In this document: positions 22,601-35,900 of the stretch, in pieces
Position numbering within the stretch: the stretch's first letter is position 1
How the letters are laid out: every line of letters starts with the position of its first letter
Assembly: GCF_029227915.1 (NCBI RefSeq)
Contig: NC_079881.1
Coordinates: 29,055,501-29,119,500, forward strand
DNA length: 64,000 nucleotides
Direction: 5' to 3'
Source of the DNA: Hydractinia symbiolongicarpus
Lineage: Eukaryota; Cnidaria; Hydrozoa; Anthoathecata; Hydractiniidae
The notes under the pieces: generated by a model
The model's database searches: none
Told to the model about the DNA's origin: nothing
The model's input: the letters and a program-made list of their open reading frames with translations, nothing else
Program-made: the position numbers and the translations under genes

Positions 22601-25600
22601 GATTGACTGTGGGACTTAATTGAACTAACTTTGGACTGCAACCTGATAAATATGATAAATGAGACAATTGTACTCCAAGAAATAACATTGTTCTCAATTT
22701 GACGTGATTGCTGGAACTCAGCGATTATACTGGGCGCTATGATAGCGCTTCATTTAAAAATTCAGAGAAATAAGTCATTCTTTACTGTAGGACCAATCCT
22801 ATCCGTTATCGCGCGCTGAAGAAATAGCGATAATTTCAAAAACTACATTTCATTGACTTTGTAGCGGTGTCAGTCCGCTTGAGGTACAACGGTTTTGTCG
22901 CATACTCGTACCAACATGTATTTAGCGATACTTATCTGATATTACTAGGTTGCATCGCTTTTAACTATGAAACGATTGACTGTGGGAATTAACTGAACTA
23001 ACTTTGGACTGTGACCTGATAAATGTGATAAATGAGAAAATTAGACTCCAAGAAATAACATTCTTCTTAATTTGACATGATTGCCGGAACTCAGCGATTA
23101 CACTGGGCGCTGTGGTAGCACTTCTTTTAAAAATTTAGATTAATGAGTCATTTCTTACTGTGGGACCAATCCTATCCGTTATCGCGCGCTGAAGAAATAG
23201 AGACAGTTTCAAATACTACATTTCACTGACTTTCTAACGGTGTCAGTCCGTTTGAGTTTCAACGTTTGGGTCACATATTCGTACCAACATGTATTTAGCG
23301 ATACTTATCTGATATTACTAGGTTGCATCGGTTTTAACAGTGAAACGATTTACTGTGGGACTTAACTGAACTAACTTTGGACTGTGACCTGATAAATGTG
23401 ATAAATGAGAAAATTGGACTCCAAGAAATAACATTCTTCTTAATTTGACATGATTGCCGGAACTCAGCGATTACACTGGGCGCTGTGGTAGCACTTCTTT
23501 TAAAAATTTAGATTAATGAGTCATTTCTTACTGTGGGACCAATCCTAGCCGTTAGCGCGCGCTGAAATAATAGAAACAGTTTCAAATATTACATTTCACT
23601 GACTTTCTAATGGTGTCAGTCCGTTTGAGTTTCAACAGTTGGGCCACATATTCGTACCAACATGTATTTAGCGATATTTATCTGATATTACTAGGTTGCA
23701 TCGCTTTTATCAGTGAAACGATTGACTGTGGGACTTAATTGAACTAACTTTGGACTGTGAACTGATAAATGTGATAAATGAAAAAAATTGGACTCCAAGA
23801 AATAACATTCTTCTTAATTTGACATGATTGCCGGAACTCAAAGATTACACTGGGCGCTGTGGTAGCGCTTCATTTAAAAATTTAGATTAATAAGTCATTT
23901 CTTACTGTGGGACCAATCCTAGCCGTTAGCGCGCGCTGAAATAATAGAGACAGTTTCAAATATTACATTTCACTGACTTTCTAATGGTGTCAGTCCGTTT
24001 GAGTTTCAACAGTTGGGCCACATATTCGTACCAACATGTATTTAGCGATATTTATCTGATATTACTAGGTTGCATCGCTTTTATCAGTGAAACGATTGAC
24101 TGTGGGACTTAATTGAACTAACTTTGGACTGTGAACTGATAAATGTGATAAATGAAAAAAATTGGACTCCAAGAAATAACATTCTTCTTAATTTGACATG
24201 ATTGCCGGAACTCAGCGATTACACTGGGCGCTGTGGTAGCACTTCTTTTAAAAATTTAGATTAATGAGTCATTTCTTACTGTGGGACCAATCCTAGCCGT
24301 TAGCGCGCGCTGAAATAATAGAGACAGTTTCAAATATTACATTTCACTGACTTTCTAATGGTGTCAGTCCGTTTAAGTTTCAACAGTTGGGCCACATATT
24401 CGTACCAACATGTATTTAGCGATATTTATCTGATATTACTAGGTTGCATCGCTTTTATCAGTGAAACGATTGACTGTGGGACTTAATTGAACTAACTTTG
24501 GACTGTGAATTGATAAATGTGATAAATGAAAAAAATTGGACTCCAAGAAATAACATTCTTCTTAATTTGACATGATTGCCGGAACTCAGAGATTACACTG
24601 GGCGCTGTGGTAGCGTTTCATTTAAAAATTTAGATTAATAAGTCATTTATTACTGTGGGACCAATCCTAGCCGTTATCGCACGCTGAAGACATAGCGATA
24701 GTTTCAAAAACTACATTTCATTGACCTTGTAGCGGTGTCAGTCCGTTTGAGTTACAACGGTTGGGTCACATATTCGTACCAACATGCATTTAGCGATACT
24801 TATCTGATGTTACTAGGTTGCATCGCTTTTAACAATGAAACGATTGACTGTGGGACTTAACTGAACTAACTTTGGACTGTGACCTGATAAATGTGATAAA
24901 TGAGAAAATTGGACTCCAAGAAATAACATTCTTTTTAATTTGACATGATTGCCGGAACTCAGCGATTACACTGGGCGCTGTGGTAGCGCTTCTTTTAAAA
25001 ATTTAGATTAATGAGTCATTTCTTACTGTGGGACCAATCCTAGCCGTTAGCGCGCGCTGAAATAATAGAGACAGTTTCAAATATTACATTTCACTGTCTT
25101 TCTAACGGTGTGAGTCCGTTTGAGTTGCAACAGTTGGGTCACATATTCGTACCAACATGTATTTAGCGATATTTAACTGATATTACTAGGTTGCATCGTT
25201 TTTAACAGTGAAACGACTGACTGTGGGACTGAATTGAACTAACTTTGGACTGCGACCTGATAAATGTAATAAATGAAAAAAATTGGACTCCAATAAATAA
25301 CATTCTTCTCAATTTGACATGATTGCCGGAACTCAGCGATTACACTGGGCGCTGTGGTAGCGCTTCATTTAAAATTTTAGATTAATAAGTCATTTTTTAC
25401 TGGGGGACCAATCCTAGCCGTTATCGCGCGCTGAAGAAATAGAGACAGCTTCAAAAACTACATTTCTTTGACTTTCTAACGGTGTCAGTCCGTTTGTGTT
25501 ATAACGGTTGGGTCACATATTCGTACCAACATGTATTTAGCGATATTTTTCTGATATTACTATGTTGCATCGCTTTTAACAATGAAACGATTGACTGTGG

Positions 25601-28600
25601 GACTTAATTGAACTAACTTTGGACTGCAACCTGATAAATATGATAAATGAGACAATTGTACTCCAAGAAATAACATTGTTCTTAATTTGACGTGATTGCC
25701 GGAACTCAGCGATTATACTGGGCGCTGTGATAGCGCTTCATTTAGAAATTCAGAGAAATAAGTCATTCTTTACTGTAGGACCAATCCTATCCGTTATCGC
25801 GCGCTGAAGAAATAGCGATAATTTCAAAAACTACATTTCATTGACTTTGTAGCGGTGTCAGTCCGCTTGAGGTACAACGGTTTTGTCGCATACTCGTACC
25901 AACATGTATTTAGCGATACTTATCTGATATTACTAGGTTGCATCGCTTTTAACTATGAAACGATTGACTGTGGGACTTAACTGAACTAACTTTGGACTGT
26001 GACCTGATAAATGTGATAAATGAGAAAATTAGACTCCAAGAAATAACATTCTTCTTAATTTGACATGATTGCCGGAACTCAGCGATTACACTGGGCGCTG
26101 TGGTAGCACTTCTTTTAAAAATTTAGATTAATGAGTCATTTCTTACTGTGGGACCAATCCTATCCGTTATCGCGCGCTGAAGAAATAGAGACAGTTTCAA
26201 ATACTACATTTCACTGACTTTCTAACGGTGTCAGTCCGTTTGAGTTTCAACGTTTGGGTCACATATTCGTACCAACATGTATTTAGCGATACTTATCTGA
26301 TATTACTAGGTTGCATCGGTTTTAACAGTGAAACGATTTACTGTGGGACTTAACTGAACTAACTTTGGACTGTGACCTGATAAATGTGATAAATGAGAAA
26401 ATTGGACTCCAAGAAATAACATTCTTCTTAATTTGACATGATTGCCGGAACTCAGCGATTACACTGGGCGCTGTGGTAGCACTTCTTTTAAAAATTTAGA
26501 TTAATGAGTCATTTCTTACTGTGGGACCAATCCTAGCCGTTAGCGCGCGCTGAAATAATAGAAACAGTTTCAAATATTACATTTCACTGACTTTCTAATG
26601 GTGTCAGTCCGTTTGAGTTTCAACAGTTGGGCCACATATTCGTACCAACATGTATTTAGCGATATTTATCTGATATTACTAGGTTGCATCGCTTTTATCA
26701 GTGAAACGATTGACTGTGGGACTTAATTGAACTAACTTTGGACTGTGAACTGATAAATGTGATAAATGAAAAAAATTAAACTCCAAGAAATAACATTCTT
26801 CTTAATTTGACATGATTGCCGGAACTCAAAGATTACACTGGGCGCTGTGGTAGCGCTTCATTTAAAAATTTAGATTAATAAGTCATTTCTTACTGTGGGA
26901 CCAATCCTAGCCGTTAGCGCGCGCTGAAATAATAGAGACAGTTTCAAATATTACATTTCACTGACTTTCTAATGGTGTCAGTCCGTTTGAGTTTCAACAG
27001 TTGGGCCACATATTCGTACCAACATGTATTTAGCGATATTTATCTGATATTACTAGGTTGCATCGCTTTTATCAGTGAAACGATTGACTGTGGGACTTAA
27101 TTGAACTAACTTTGGACTGTGAACTGATAAATGTGATAAATGAAAAAAATTGGACTCCAAGAAATAACATTCTTCTTAATTTGACATGATTGCCGGAACT
27201 CAGCGATTACACTGGGCGCTGTGGTAGCACTTCTTTTAAAAATTTAGATTAATGAGTCATTTCTTACTGTGGGACCAATCCTAGCCGTTAGCGCGCGCTG
27301 AAATAATAGAGACAGTTTCAAATATTACATTTCACTGACTTTCTAATGGTGTCAGTCCGTTTAAGTTTCAACAGTTGGGCCAGATATTCGTACCAACATG
27401 TATTTAGCGATATTTATCTGATATTACTAGGTTGCATCGCTTTTATCAGTGAAACGATTGACTGTGGGACTTAATTGAACTAACTTTGGACTGTGAATTG
27501 ATAAATGTGATAAATGAAAAAAATTGGACTCCAAGAAATAACATTCTTCTTAATTTGACATGATTGCCGGAACTCAGAGATTACACTGGGCGCTGTGGTA
27601 GCGTTTCATTTAAAAATTTAGATTAATAAGTCATTTATTACTGTGGGACCAATCCTAGCCGTTATCGCACGCTGAAGAAATAGCGATAGTTTCAAAAACT
27701 ACATTTCATTGACCTTGTAGCGGTGTCAGTCCGTTTGAGTTACAACGGTTGGTCACATATTCGTACCAACATGCATTTAGCGATACTTATCTGATGTTAC
27801 TAGGTTGCATCGCTTTTAACAATGAAACGATTGACTGTGGGACTTAACTGAACTAACTTTGGACTGTGACCTGATAAATGTGATAAATGAGAAAATTGGA
27901 CTCCAAGAAATAACATTCTTTTTAATTTGACATGATTGCCGGAACTCAGCGATTACACTGGGCGCTGTGGTAGCGCTTCTTTTAAAAATTTAGATTAATG
28001 AGTCATTTCTTACTGTGGGACCAATCCTAGCCGTTAGCGCGCGCTGAAATAATAGAGACAGTTTCAAATATTACATTTCACTGTCTTTCTAACGGTGTGA
28101 GTCCGTTTGAGTTGCAACAGTTGGGTCACATATTCGTAACAACATGTATTTAGCGATATTTAACTGATATTACTAGTTTGCATCGTTTTTAACAGTGAAA
28201 CGACTGACTGTGGGACTGAATTGAACTAACTTTGGACTGCGACCTGATAAATGTAATAAATGAAAAAAATTGGACTCCAATAAATAACATTCTTCTCAAT
28301 TTGACATGATTGCCGGAACTCAGCGATTACACTGGGCGCTGTGGTAGCGCTTCATTTAAAATTTTAGATTAATAAGTCATTTTTTACTGGGGGACCAATC
28401 CTAGCCGTTATCGCGCGCTGAAGAAATAGAGACAGCTTCAAAAACTACATTTCTTTGACTTTCTAACGGTGTCAGTCCGTTTGTGTTATAACGGTTGGGT
28501 CACATATTCGTACCAACATGTATTTAGCGATATTTTTCTGATATTACTATGTTGCATCGCTTTTAACAATGAAACGATTGACTGTGGGACTTAATTGAAC

Positions 28601-30700
28601 TAACTTTACACTGCAACCTGATAAATATGATAAATGAGACAATTGTACTCCAAGAAATAACATTGTTCTTAATTTGACGTGATTGCCGGAACTCAGCGAT
28701 TATACTGGGCGCTGTGATAGCGCTTCATTTAAAAATTCAGAGAAATAAGTCATTCTTTACTGTAGGACCAATCCTATCCGTTATCGCGCGCTGAAGAAAT
28801 AGCGATAATTTCAAAAACTACATTTCATTGACTTTGTAGCGGTGTCAGTCCGCTTGAGGTACAACGGTTTTGTCGCATACTCGTACCAACATGTATTTAG
28901 CGATACTTATCTGATATTACTAGGTTGCATCGCTTTTAACTATGAAACGATTGACTGTGGGACTTAACTGAACTAACTTTGGACTGTGACCTGATAAATG
29001 TGATAAATGAGAAAATTAGACTCCAAGAAATAACATTCTTCTTAATTTGACATGATTGCCGGAACTCAGCGATTACACTGGGCGCTGTGGTAGCACTTCT
29101 TTTAAAAATTTAGATTAATGAGTCATTTCTTACTGTGGGACCAATCCTATCCGTTATCGCGCGCTGAAGAAATAGAGACAGTTTCAAATACTACATTTCA
29201 CTGACTTTCTAACGGTGTCAGTCCGTTTGAGTTTCAACGTTTGGGTCACATATTCGTACCAACATGTATTTAGCGATACTTATCTGATATTACTAGGTTG
29301 CATCGGTTTTAACAGTGAAACGATTTACTGTGGGACTTAACTGAACTAACTTTGGACTGTGACCTGATAAATGTGATAAATGAGAAAATTGGACTCCAAG
29401 AAATAACATTCTTCTTAATTTGACTGATTGCCGGAACTCAGCGATTACACTGGGCGCTGTGGTAGCACTTCTTTTAAAAATTTAGATTAATGAGTCATTT
29501 CTTACTGTGGGACCAATCCTAGCCGTTAGCGCGCGCTGAAATAATAGAAACAGTTTCAAATATTACATTTCACTGACTTTCTAATGGTGTCAGTCCGTTT
29601 GAGTTTCAACAGTTGGGCCACATATTCGTACCAACATGTATTTAGCGATATTTATCTGATATTACTAGGTTGCATCGCTTTTATCAGTGAAACGATTGAC
29701 TGTGGGACTTAATTGAACTAACTTTGGACTGTGAACTGATAAATGTGATAAATGAAAAAAATTGGACTCCAAGAAATAACATTCTTCTTAATTTGACATG
29801 ATTGCCGGAACTCAAAGATTACACTGGGCGCTGTGGTAGCGCTTCATTTAAAAATTTAGATTAATAAGTCATTTCTTACTGTGGGACCAATCCTAGCCGT
29901 TAGCGCGCGCTGAAATAATAGAGACAGTTTCAAATATTACATTTCACTGACTTTCTAATGGTGTCAGTCCGTTTGAGTTTCAACAGTTGGGCCACATATT
30001 CGTACCAACATGTATTTAGCGATATTTATCTGATATTACTAGGTTGCATCGCTTTTATCAGTGAAACGATTGACTGTGGGACTTAATTGAACTAACTTTG
30101 GACTGTGAACTGATAAATGTGATAAATGAAAAAAATTGGACTCCAAGAAATAACATTCTTCTTAATTTGACATGAATGCCGGAACTCAGCGATTACACTG
30201 GGCGCTGTGGTAGCGCTTCTTTTAAAAATTTAGATTAATGAGTCATTTCTTACTGTGGGACCAATCCTAGCCGTTAGCGCGCGCTGAAATAATAGACACA
30301 GTTTCAAATATTACATTTCACTGTCTTTCTAACGGTGTGAGTCCGTTTGAGTTTCAACAGTTGGGTCACATATTCGTACCAACATGTATTTAGCGATATT
30401 TAACTGATATTACTAGGTTGCATCGTTTTTAACAGTGAAACGACTGACTGTGGGACTTAATTGAACTAACTTTGGACTGCGACCTGATAAATGTAATAAA
30501 TGAAAAAAATTGGACTCCAATAAATAACATTCTTCTCAATTTGACATGATTGCCGGAACTCAGCGATTACACTTGGCGCTGTGGTAGCGCTTCATTTAAA
30601 ATTTTAGATTAATAAGTCATTTTTTACTGGGGGACCAATCCTAGCCGTTATCGCGCGCTGAAGATATAGAGACAGCTTCAAAAACTACATTTGATTGACT
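19680..30700 (+). repeat. 8-mer HOR block, about 2,988 bp
   Basis: Rare variants recur at HOR spacing. CCGCTTGAGG is at 20261, 22875, 25863 and 28850 (2,614, 2,988 and 2,987 bp apart). TGTGAGTCCG is at 22121, 25109, 28096 and 30336 (2,988, 2,987 and 2,240 bp apart). The block therefore contains a 7-mer copy, two full 8-mer copies and a 6-mer end copy. Full copies differ by only scattered single bases and 1-2 bp deletions by eye, for example near 27,750 and 29,424. Within each copy, runs of neighbouring near-identical monomers (GGGCCACATATT type) are the part that varies in number. Confidence 0.93.
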
Positions 30701-32950
30701 TTCTAACGGTGTCAGTCCGTTTGTGTTATAACGGTTGGGTCACATATTCGTACCATCATGTATTTAGCGATATTTTTCTGATATTACTAGGTTGCATCGC
30801 TTTTAACAGTGAAACGATGGACTGTGGAACTTAATTGAACTAACTTTGGACTGCGACCTGCTAAATATGATAAATGAGACAATTGGACTCCAAGAAATAA
30901 CATTCTTCTTTATTTGACGTGATTGCCGGAACTCAGCGATTATACTGGGCGCTGTGGTACCGCTTCATTTAAAAATTTAGATAAATAAGTCATTCTTTAC
31001 TGTGGGACCAATCCTATCCGTTATTGCGCGCTGTAGAAATAGCGATAGTTTCAAAAACTACATTTCATTGACCTTGTAGCGGTGTCAGTCCGTTTGAGTT
31101 ACAACGGTTGGGTCACATATTCGTACCAACATGTATTTAGCGATACTTATCTGATATTACTAGGTTGCATCGCTTTTAACAGTGAAACGATTTACTGTGG
31201 GACTTAACTGAACTAACTTTGGACTGTGACCTGATAAATGTGATAAATGAGAAAATTGGACTCCAAGAAATAACATTCTTCTTAATTTGACATGATTGTC
31301 GGAACTCAGGGATTACACTGGGCGCTGTGGTAGCGCTTCTTTTAAAAAATTAGATTAATGAGTCATTTCTTACTGTGGGAACAATCCTAGCCGTTAGCGC
31401 GCGCTGAAATAATAGAGACAGTTTCAAATGTTACATTTCTCTGACTTTCTAACGGTGTCAGTCCGTTTGAGTTTCAACAGTTGGGCCACATATTCGTACC
31501 AACATGTATTTAGCGATGTTTAACTGATATTACTAGGTTGCATCGTTTTTAACAGTGAAACTATTGACTGTGGGACTTAATTGAACTAACTTTGGACTGC
31601 GACCTGATAAATGTAATAAATGAAAAAAATTGTACTCCAATAAACAACATTCTTCTCAATTTGACATGATTGCCGGAACTCAGCGATTACACTGGGCGCT
31701 ATGGTAGCGCTTCATTTAAAATTTTAGATTAATAAGTCATTTTTTACAGGGGGACCAATCCTATCCGTTATCGCACGCTGAAGAAATAGCGATAGTTTCA
31801 AATACTACATTTCACTGACTTTGTAACGGTGTCAGTCCGTTTGAGTTTCAACGGTTGCGTCACATATTGGTACCAACATGTATTTAGCGATATTTATCTG
31901 ATATTACTAGGTTCCATCGCTTTTAACTATGAAACGATTGACTGTGGGACTTAATTGAACTAACTTTGGACTGTCACCTAATAAATGTGATAAAGGAGAC
32001 AATTGGACTCCAAGAAATAACATCCTTCTAATTTTGACATAATTACCGAAACTCAGCGTTTACACTGGGCGCTGTGGTAGCGCTTCATTTAAGAATTAAG
32101 CTAAAAAAAGTCATTTTTGTACTGTGGACCAATCCTAGCCGTTAGCGCGTGCTGAAGAAATAGAGACAGTTTCAAATACTACATTTCACTGACTTTCTAA
32201 CGGTGTCAGTCCGTTTGAGTTTCAACGTCTGAGTCACATATTTGCACCAACATGTATTTAGCGATATGTTTCTCATATTACTAGGTTGCATCGCTTTTAA
32301 CAGTGAAACGATTGACTGTGGGACTAAATTGAACTGATTTTGGACTGTGACCTTATAAATGCTATAAGTGAGACAACTGGACTCCAACAAATAACATTTT
32401 TCTTAATTTGACGTGATTGCCGGACTCAGCGATTACACTGGGCGCTGTGGTAGCGCTTCTTTTAAAAATTTAGATTAATAAGTCATTTTTTACTGTGGGA
32501 CCAATCCTAGACGTTATTGCGCGCTGAAGAAACAGCCACAGTTTTAAAACTACATTTTATTGACTTTTTAACGGTGTCAGTCCGTTTGAGTTACAACGGT
32601 TGGGTCAAATATTCGTACCAACCTCTATTTAGCAATATTTTTTTTGATATTACTAGGTTGAATCGCTTTTAACAATAAAACGATTGACTGTGGGACTTAA
32701 TTGAACTAACTTTGGACTGTGACCTAATAAAGGTGATAAATGAGAAAATTGGACTCCAAGAAATAACATTCTTCTCAATTTGACGGGATTGCCGAAACTC
32801 AGCGATTACACTGGGCGCTGTGGTAGCGCTTCATTTAAAAATGTAGATAAATAAGTCATTCTTTAGTGTGGGACCAATCCTAGACGTTATCGCGCGCTGA
32901 AGAACTATCGACAGTTTCAAAAACTACATTTCATTGATTTTCTAACGGTG
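30700..32950 (+). repeat. Mixed divergent monomers
   Basis: About six monomers with private changes and no clear higher-order period, between two ordered HOR blocks. The monomer near 32,520 (AAACAGCCACAG) is a relative of ones at 51.2, 53.5, 54.6 and 63.5 kb. Confidence 0.75.
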
Positions 32951-35900
32951 TCAGTCCGTTTGAGTTACAACGGTTGGGTCACATATTCGTACCAACATGT
33001 ATTTAGCGATATTTTTCTGATATTACTAGATTGCATCGCTTTTAACAATGAAACGATTGACTGTGGGACTTAATTGAACTAACTTTGGACTGCAACCTGA
33101 TAAATATTATAAATGAGACAATTGTACTCCAAGAAATAACATTCTTCTTAATTTGACGTGATTGCCGGAACTCAGCGATTATACTGGGCGCTGTGATAGC
33201 GCTTCATTTAAAAATTCAGAGAAATAAGTCATTCTTTACTGTACGACCAATCCTATTCGTTATCGCGCGCTGAAGAAATAGCGATTGTTTCAAAAACTAC
33301 ATTTTCTTGACTTTGTAGCGGTGTCAGTCCGTTTGAGTTACAACGGTTGGGTCACATATTCGTACCAACATGTATTTAGCGATATTTATCTGATATTACT
33401 AGGTTGCATCGCTTTTAACTATGAAACGATTGACTGTGGGACTTAATTGAACTAACTTTGGATTGTCACCTGATAAATGTGATAAAGGAGACAATTGGAC
33501 TCCAAGAAATAACATCCTTCTTAATTTGACATGATTGCCGAAACTCAGCGATTACACTGGGCGCTGTGGTAGCGCTTCATGTAAGAATTAAGCTAAAAAA
33601 AGTCATTTTTGTACTGTGGGACCAATCCTAGCCGTTAGCGCGCGCTGAAGGAATAGAGACAGCTTCATAAACTACATTTCATTGACATTCTAACGGTGTC
33701 AGTCCGTTTGAGTTACAACGGTTGGGTCAAATATTCGTACCAACCTGTATTTAGCGATATTTTTTTTGATATTACTAGGTTGCATCGCTTTTAACAATGA
33801 AACGATTGACTGTGGGACTTAATTGAACTAACTTTGGACTGTGACCTAATAAATGTGATAAATGAGAAAATTGGACTCCAAGAAAAAACATTCTTCTCAA
33901 TTTGACGGGATTGCCGGAACTCAGCGATTACACCGGGCGCTGTGTTAGCGCTTCATTTAAAAATGTAGATAAATAAGGCATTCTTTAGTGTAGGACCAAT
34001 CTTAGCCGTTATCGCGCGCTGAAGAACTATCGACAGTTTCATAAACTACATTTCATTGACTTTCTAACGGTGTCAGTCCGTTTGTGTTATAACGGTTGGG
34101 TCACATATTCGTACCAACATGTATTTAGCGATATTTTTCTGATATTACTAGATTGCATCGCTTTTAACAATGAAACGATTGACTGTGGGACTTAATTGAA
34201 CTAACTTTGGACTGCAACCTGATAAATATTATAAATGAGACAATTGTACTCCAAGAAATAACATTCTTCTTAATTTGACGTGATTGCCGGAACTCAGCGA
34301 TTATACTGGGCGCTGTGATAGCGCTTCATTTAAAAATTCAGAGAAATAAGTCATTCTTTACTGTACGACCAATCCTATTTGTTATCGCGCGCTGAAGAAA
34401 TAGCGATTGTTTCAAAAACTACATTTTCTTGACTTTGTAGCGGTGTCAGTCCGTTTGAGTTACAACGGTTGGGTCACATATTCGTACCAACATGTATTTA
34501 GCGATATTTATCTGATATTACTAGGTTGCATCGCTTTTAACTATGAAACGATTGACTGTGGGACTTAATTGAACTAACTTTGGATTGTCACCTGATAAAT
34601 GTGATAAAGGAGACAATTGGACTCCAAGAAATAACATCCTTCTTAATTTGACATGATTGCCGAAACTCAGCGATTACACTGGGCGCTGTGGTAGCGCTTC
34701 ATGTAAGAATTAAGCTAAAAAAAGTCATTTTTGTACTGTGGGACCAATCCTAGCCGTTAGCGCGCGCTGAAGGAATAGAGACAGCTTCATAAACTACATT
34801 TCATTGACATTCTAACGGTGTCAGTCCGTTTGAGTTACAACGGTTGGGTCAAATATTCGTACCAAACTGTATTTAGCGATATTTTTTTTGATATTACTAG
34901 GTTGCATCGCTTTTAACAATGAAACGATTGACTGTGGGACTTAATTGAACTAACTTTGGACTGTGACCTAATAAATGTGATAAATGAGAAAATTGGACTC
35001 CAAGAAAAAACATTCTTCTCAATTTGACGGGATTGCCGGAACTCAGCGATTACACCGGGCGCTGTGTTAGCGCTTCATTTAAAAATGTAGATAAATAAGG
35101 CATTCTTTAGTGTAGGACCAATCTTAGCCGTTATCGCGCGCTGAAGAACTATCGACAGTTTCATAAACTACATTTCATTGACTTTCTAACGGTGTCAGTC
35201 CGTTTGAGTTACAACGGTTGGGTCACATGTTCGTACCAACATGTATTTAGCGATATTTTTTTATATTACTAGCTTGCATCGGTTTTAACAATGAAACGAA
35301 TGACTGTGGGACTTAATTGAACTAACTTTGGACTGTTACCTGATAAATGTGATAAATGAGACCATTGGACTCCAAGAAATAACATCCTTCTTAATTTGAC
35401 ATGATTGCCGAAACTCAGCGATTGCACTGGGCGCTGTGGTAGCGCTTCAATTAAAAATTAAGATAAAAAAGTCATTCTTTACTGTGGGACAAATACTAGC
35501 CGTTATCGCGCGCTGAAGAAATATCGACAGTTTCAAAAACTACATTTCATTGACTTTCTAACGGTGTCAGTGCGTTTGAGTTACAACGGTTGGGTCACAA
35601 ATTCGTACCAACATGTATTTAGCGATATTTTTTTTTGATATTACTAGGTTGCATCGCTTTTAACAATGAAACGAATTACAGTGGGATTTAATTGAAGTAA
35701 CTTTGGACTGTCACCTGATAAATGTGATAAAGGAGACAATTGGACTCCAAGAAATAACATCCTTCTTAATTTGACATGATTGCCGAAACTCAGCGATTAC
35801 ACTGGGCGCTGTGGTAGCGCTTCATGTAAGAATTAAGCTAAAAAAAGTCATTTTTGTACTGTGGGACCAATCCTAGCCGTTAGCGCGCGCTGAAGGAATA

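Noticed and set aside
32172-32390. 72-codon minus-strand open frame
   Set aside because: Lies within a satellite monomer and is destroyed in most other copies of the same sequence; chance opening.
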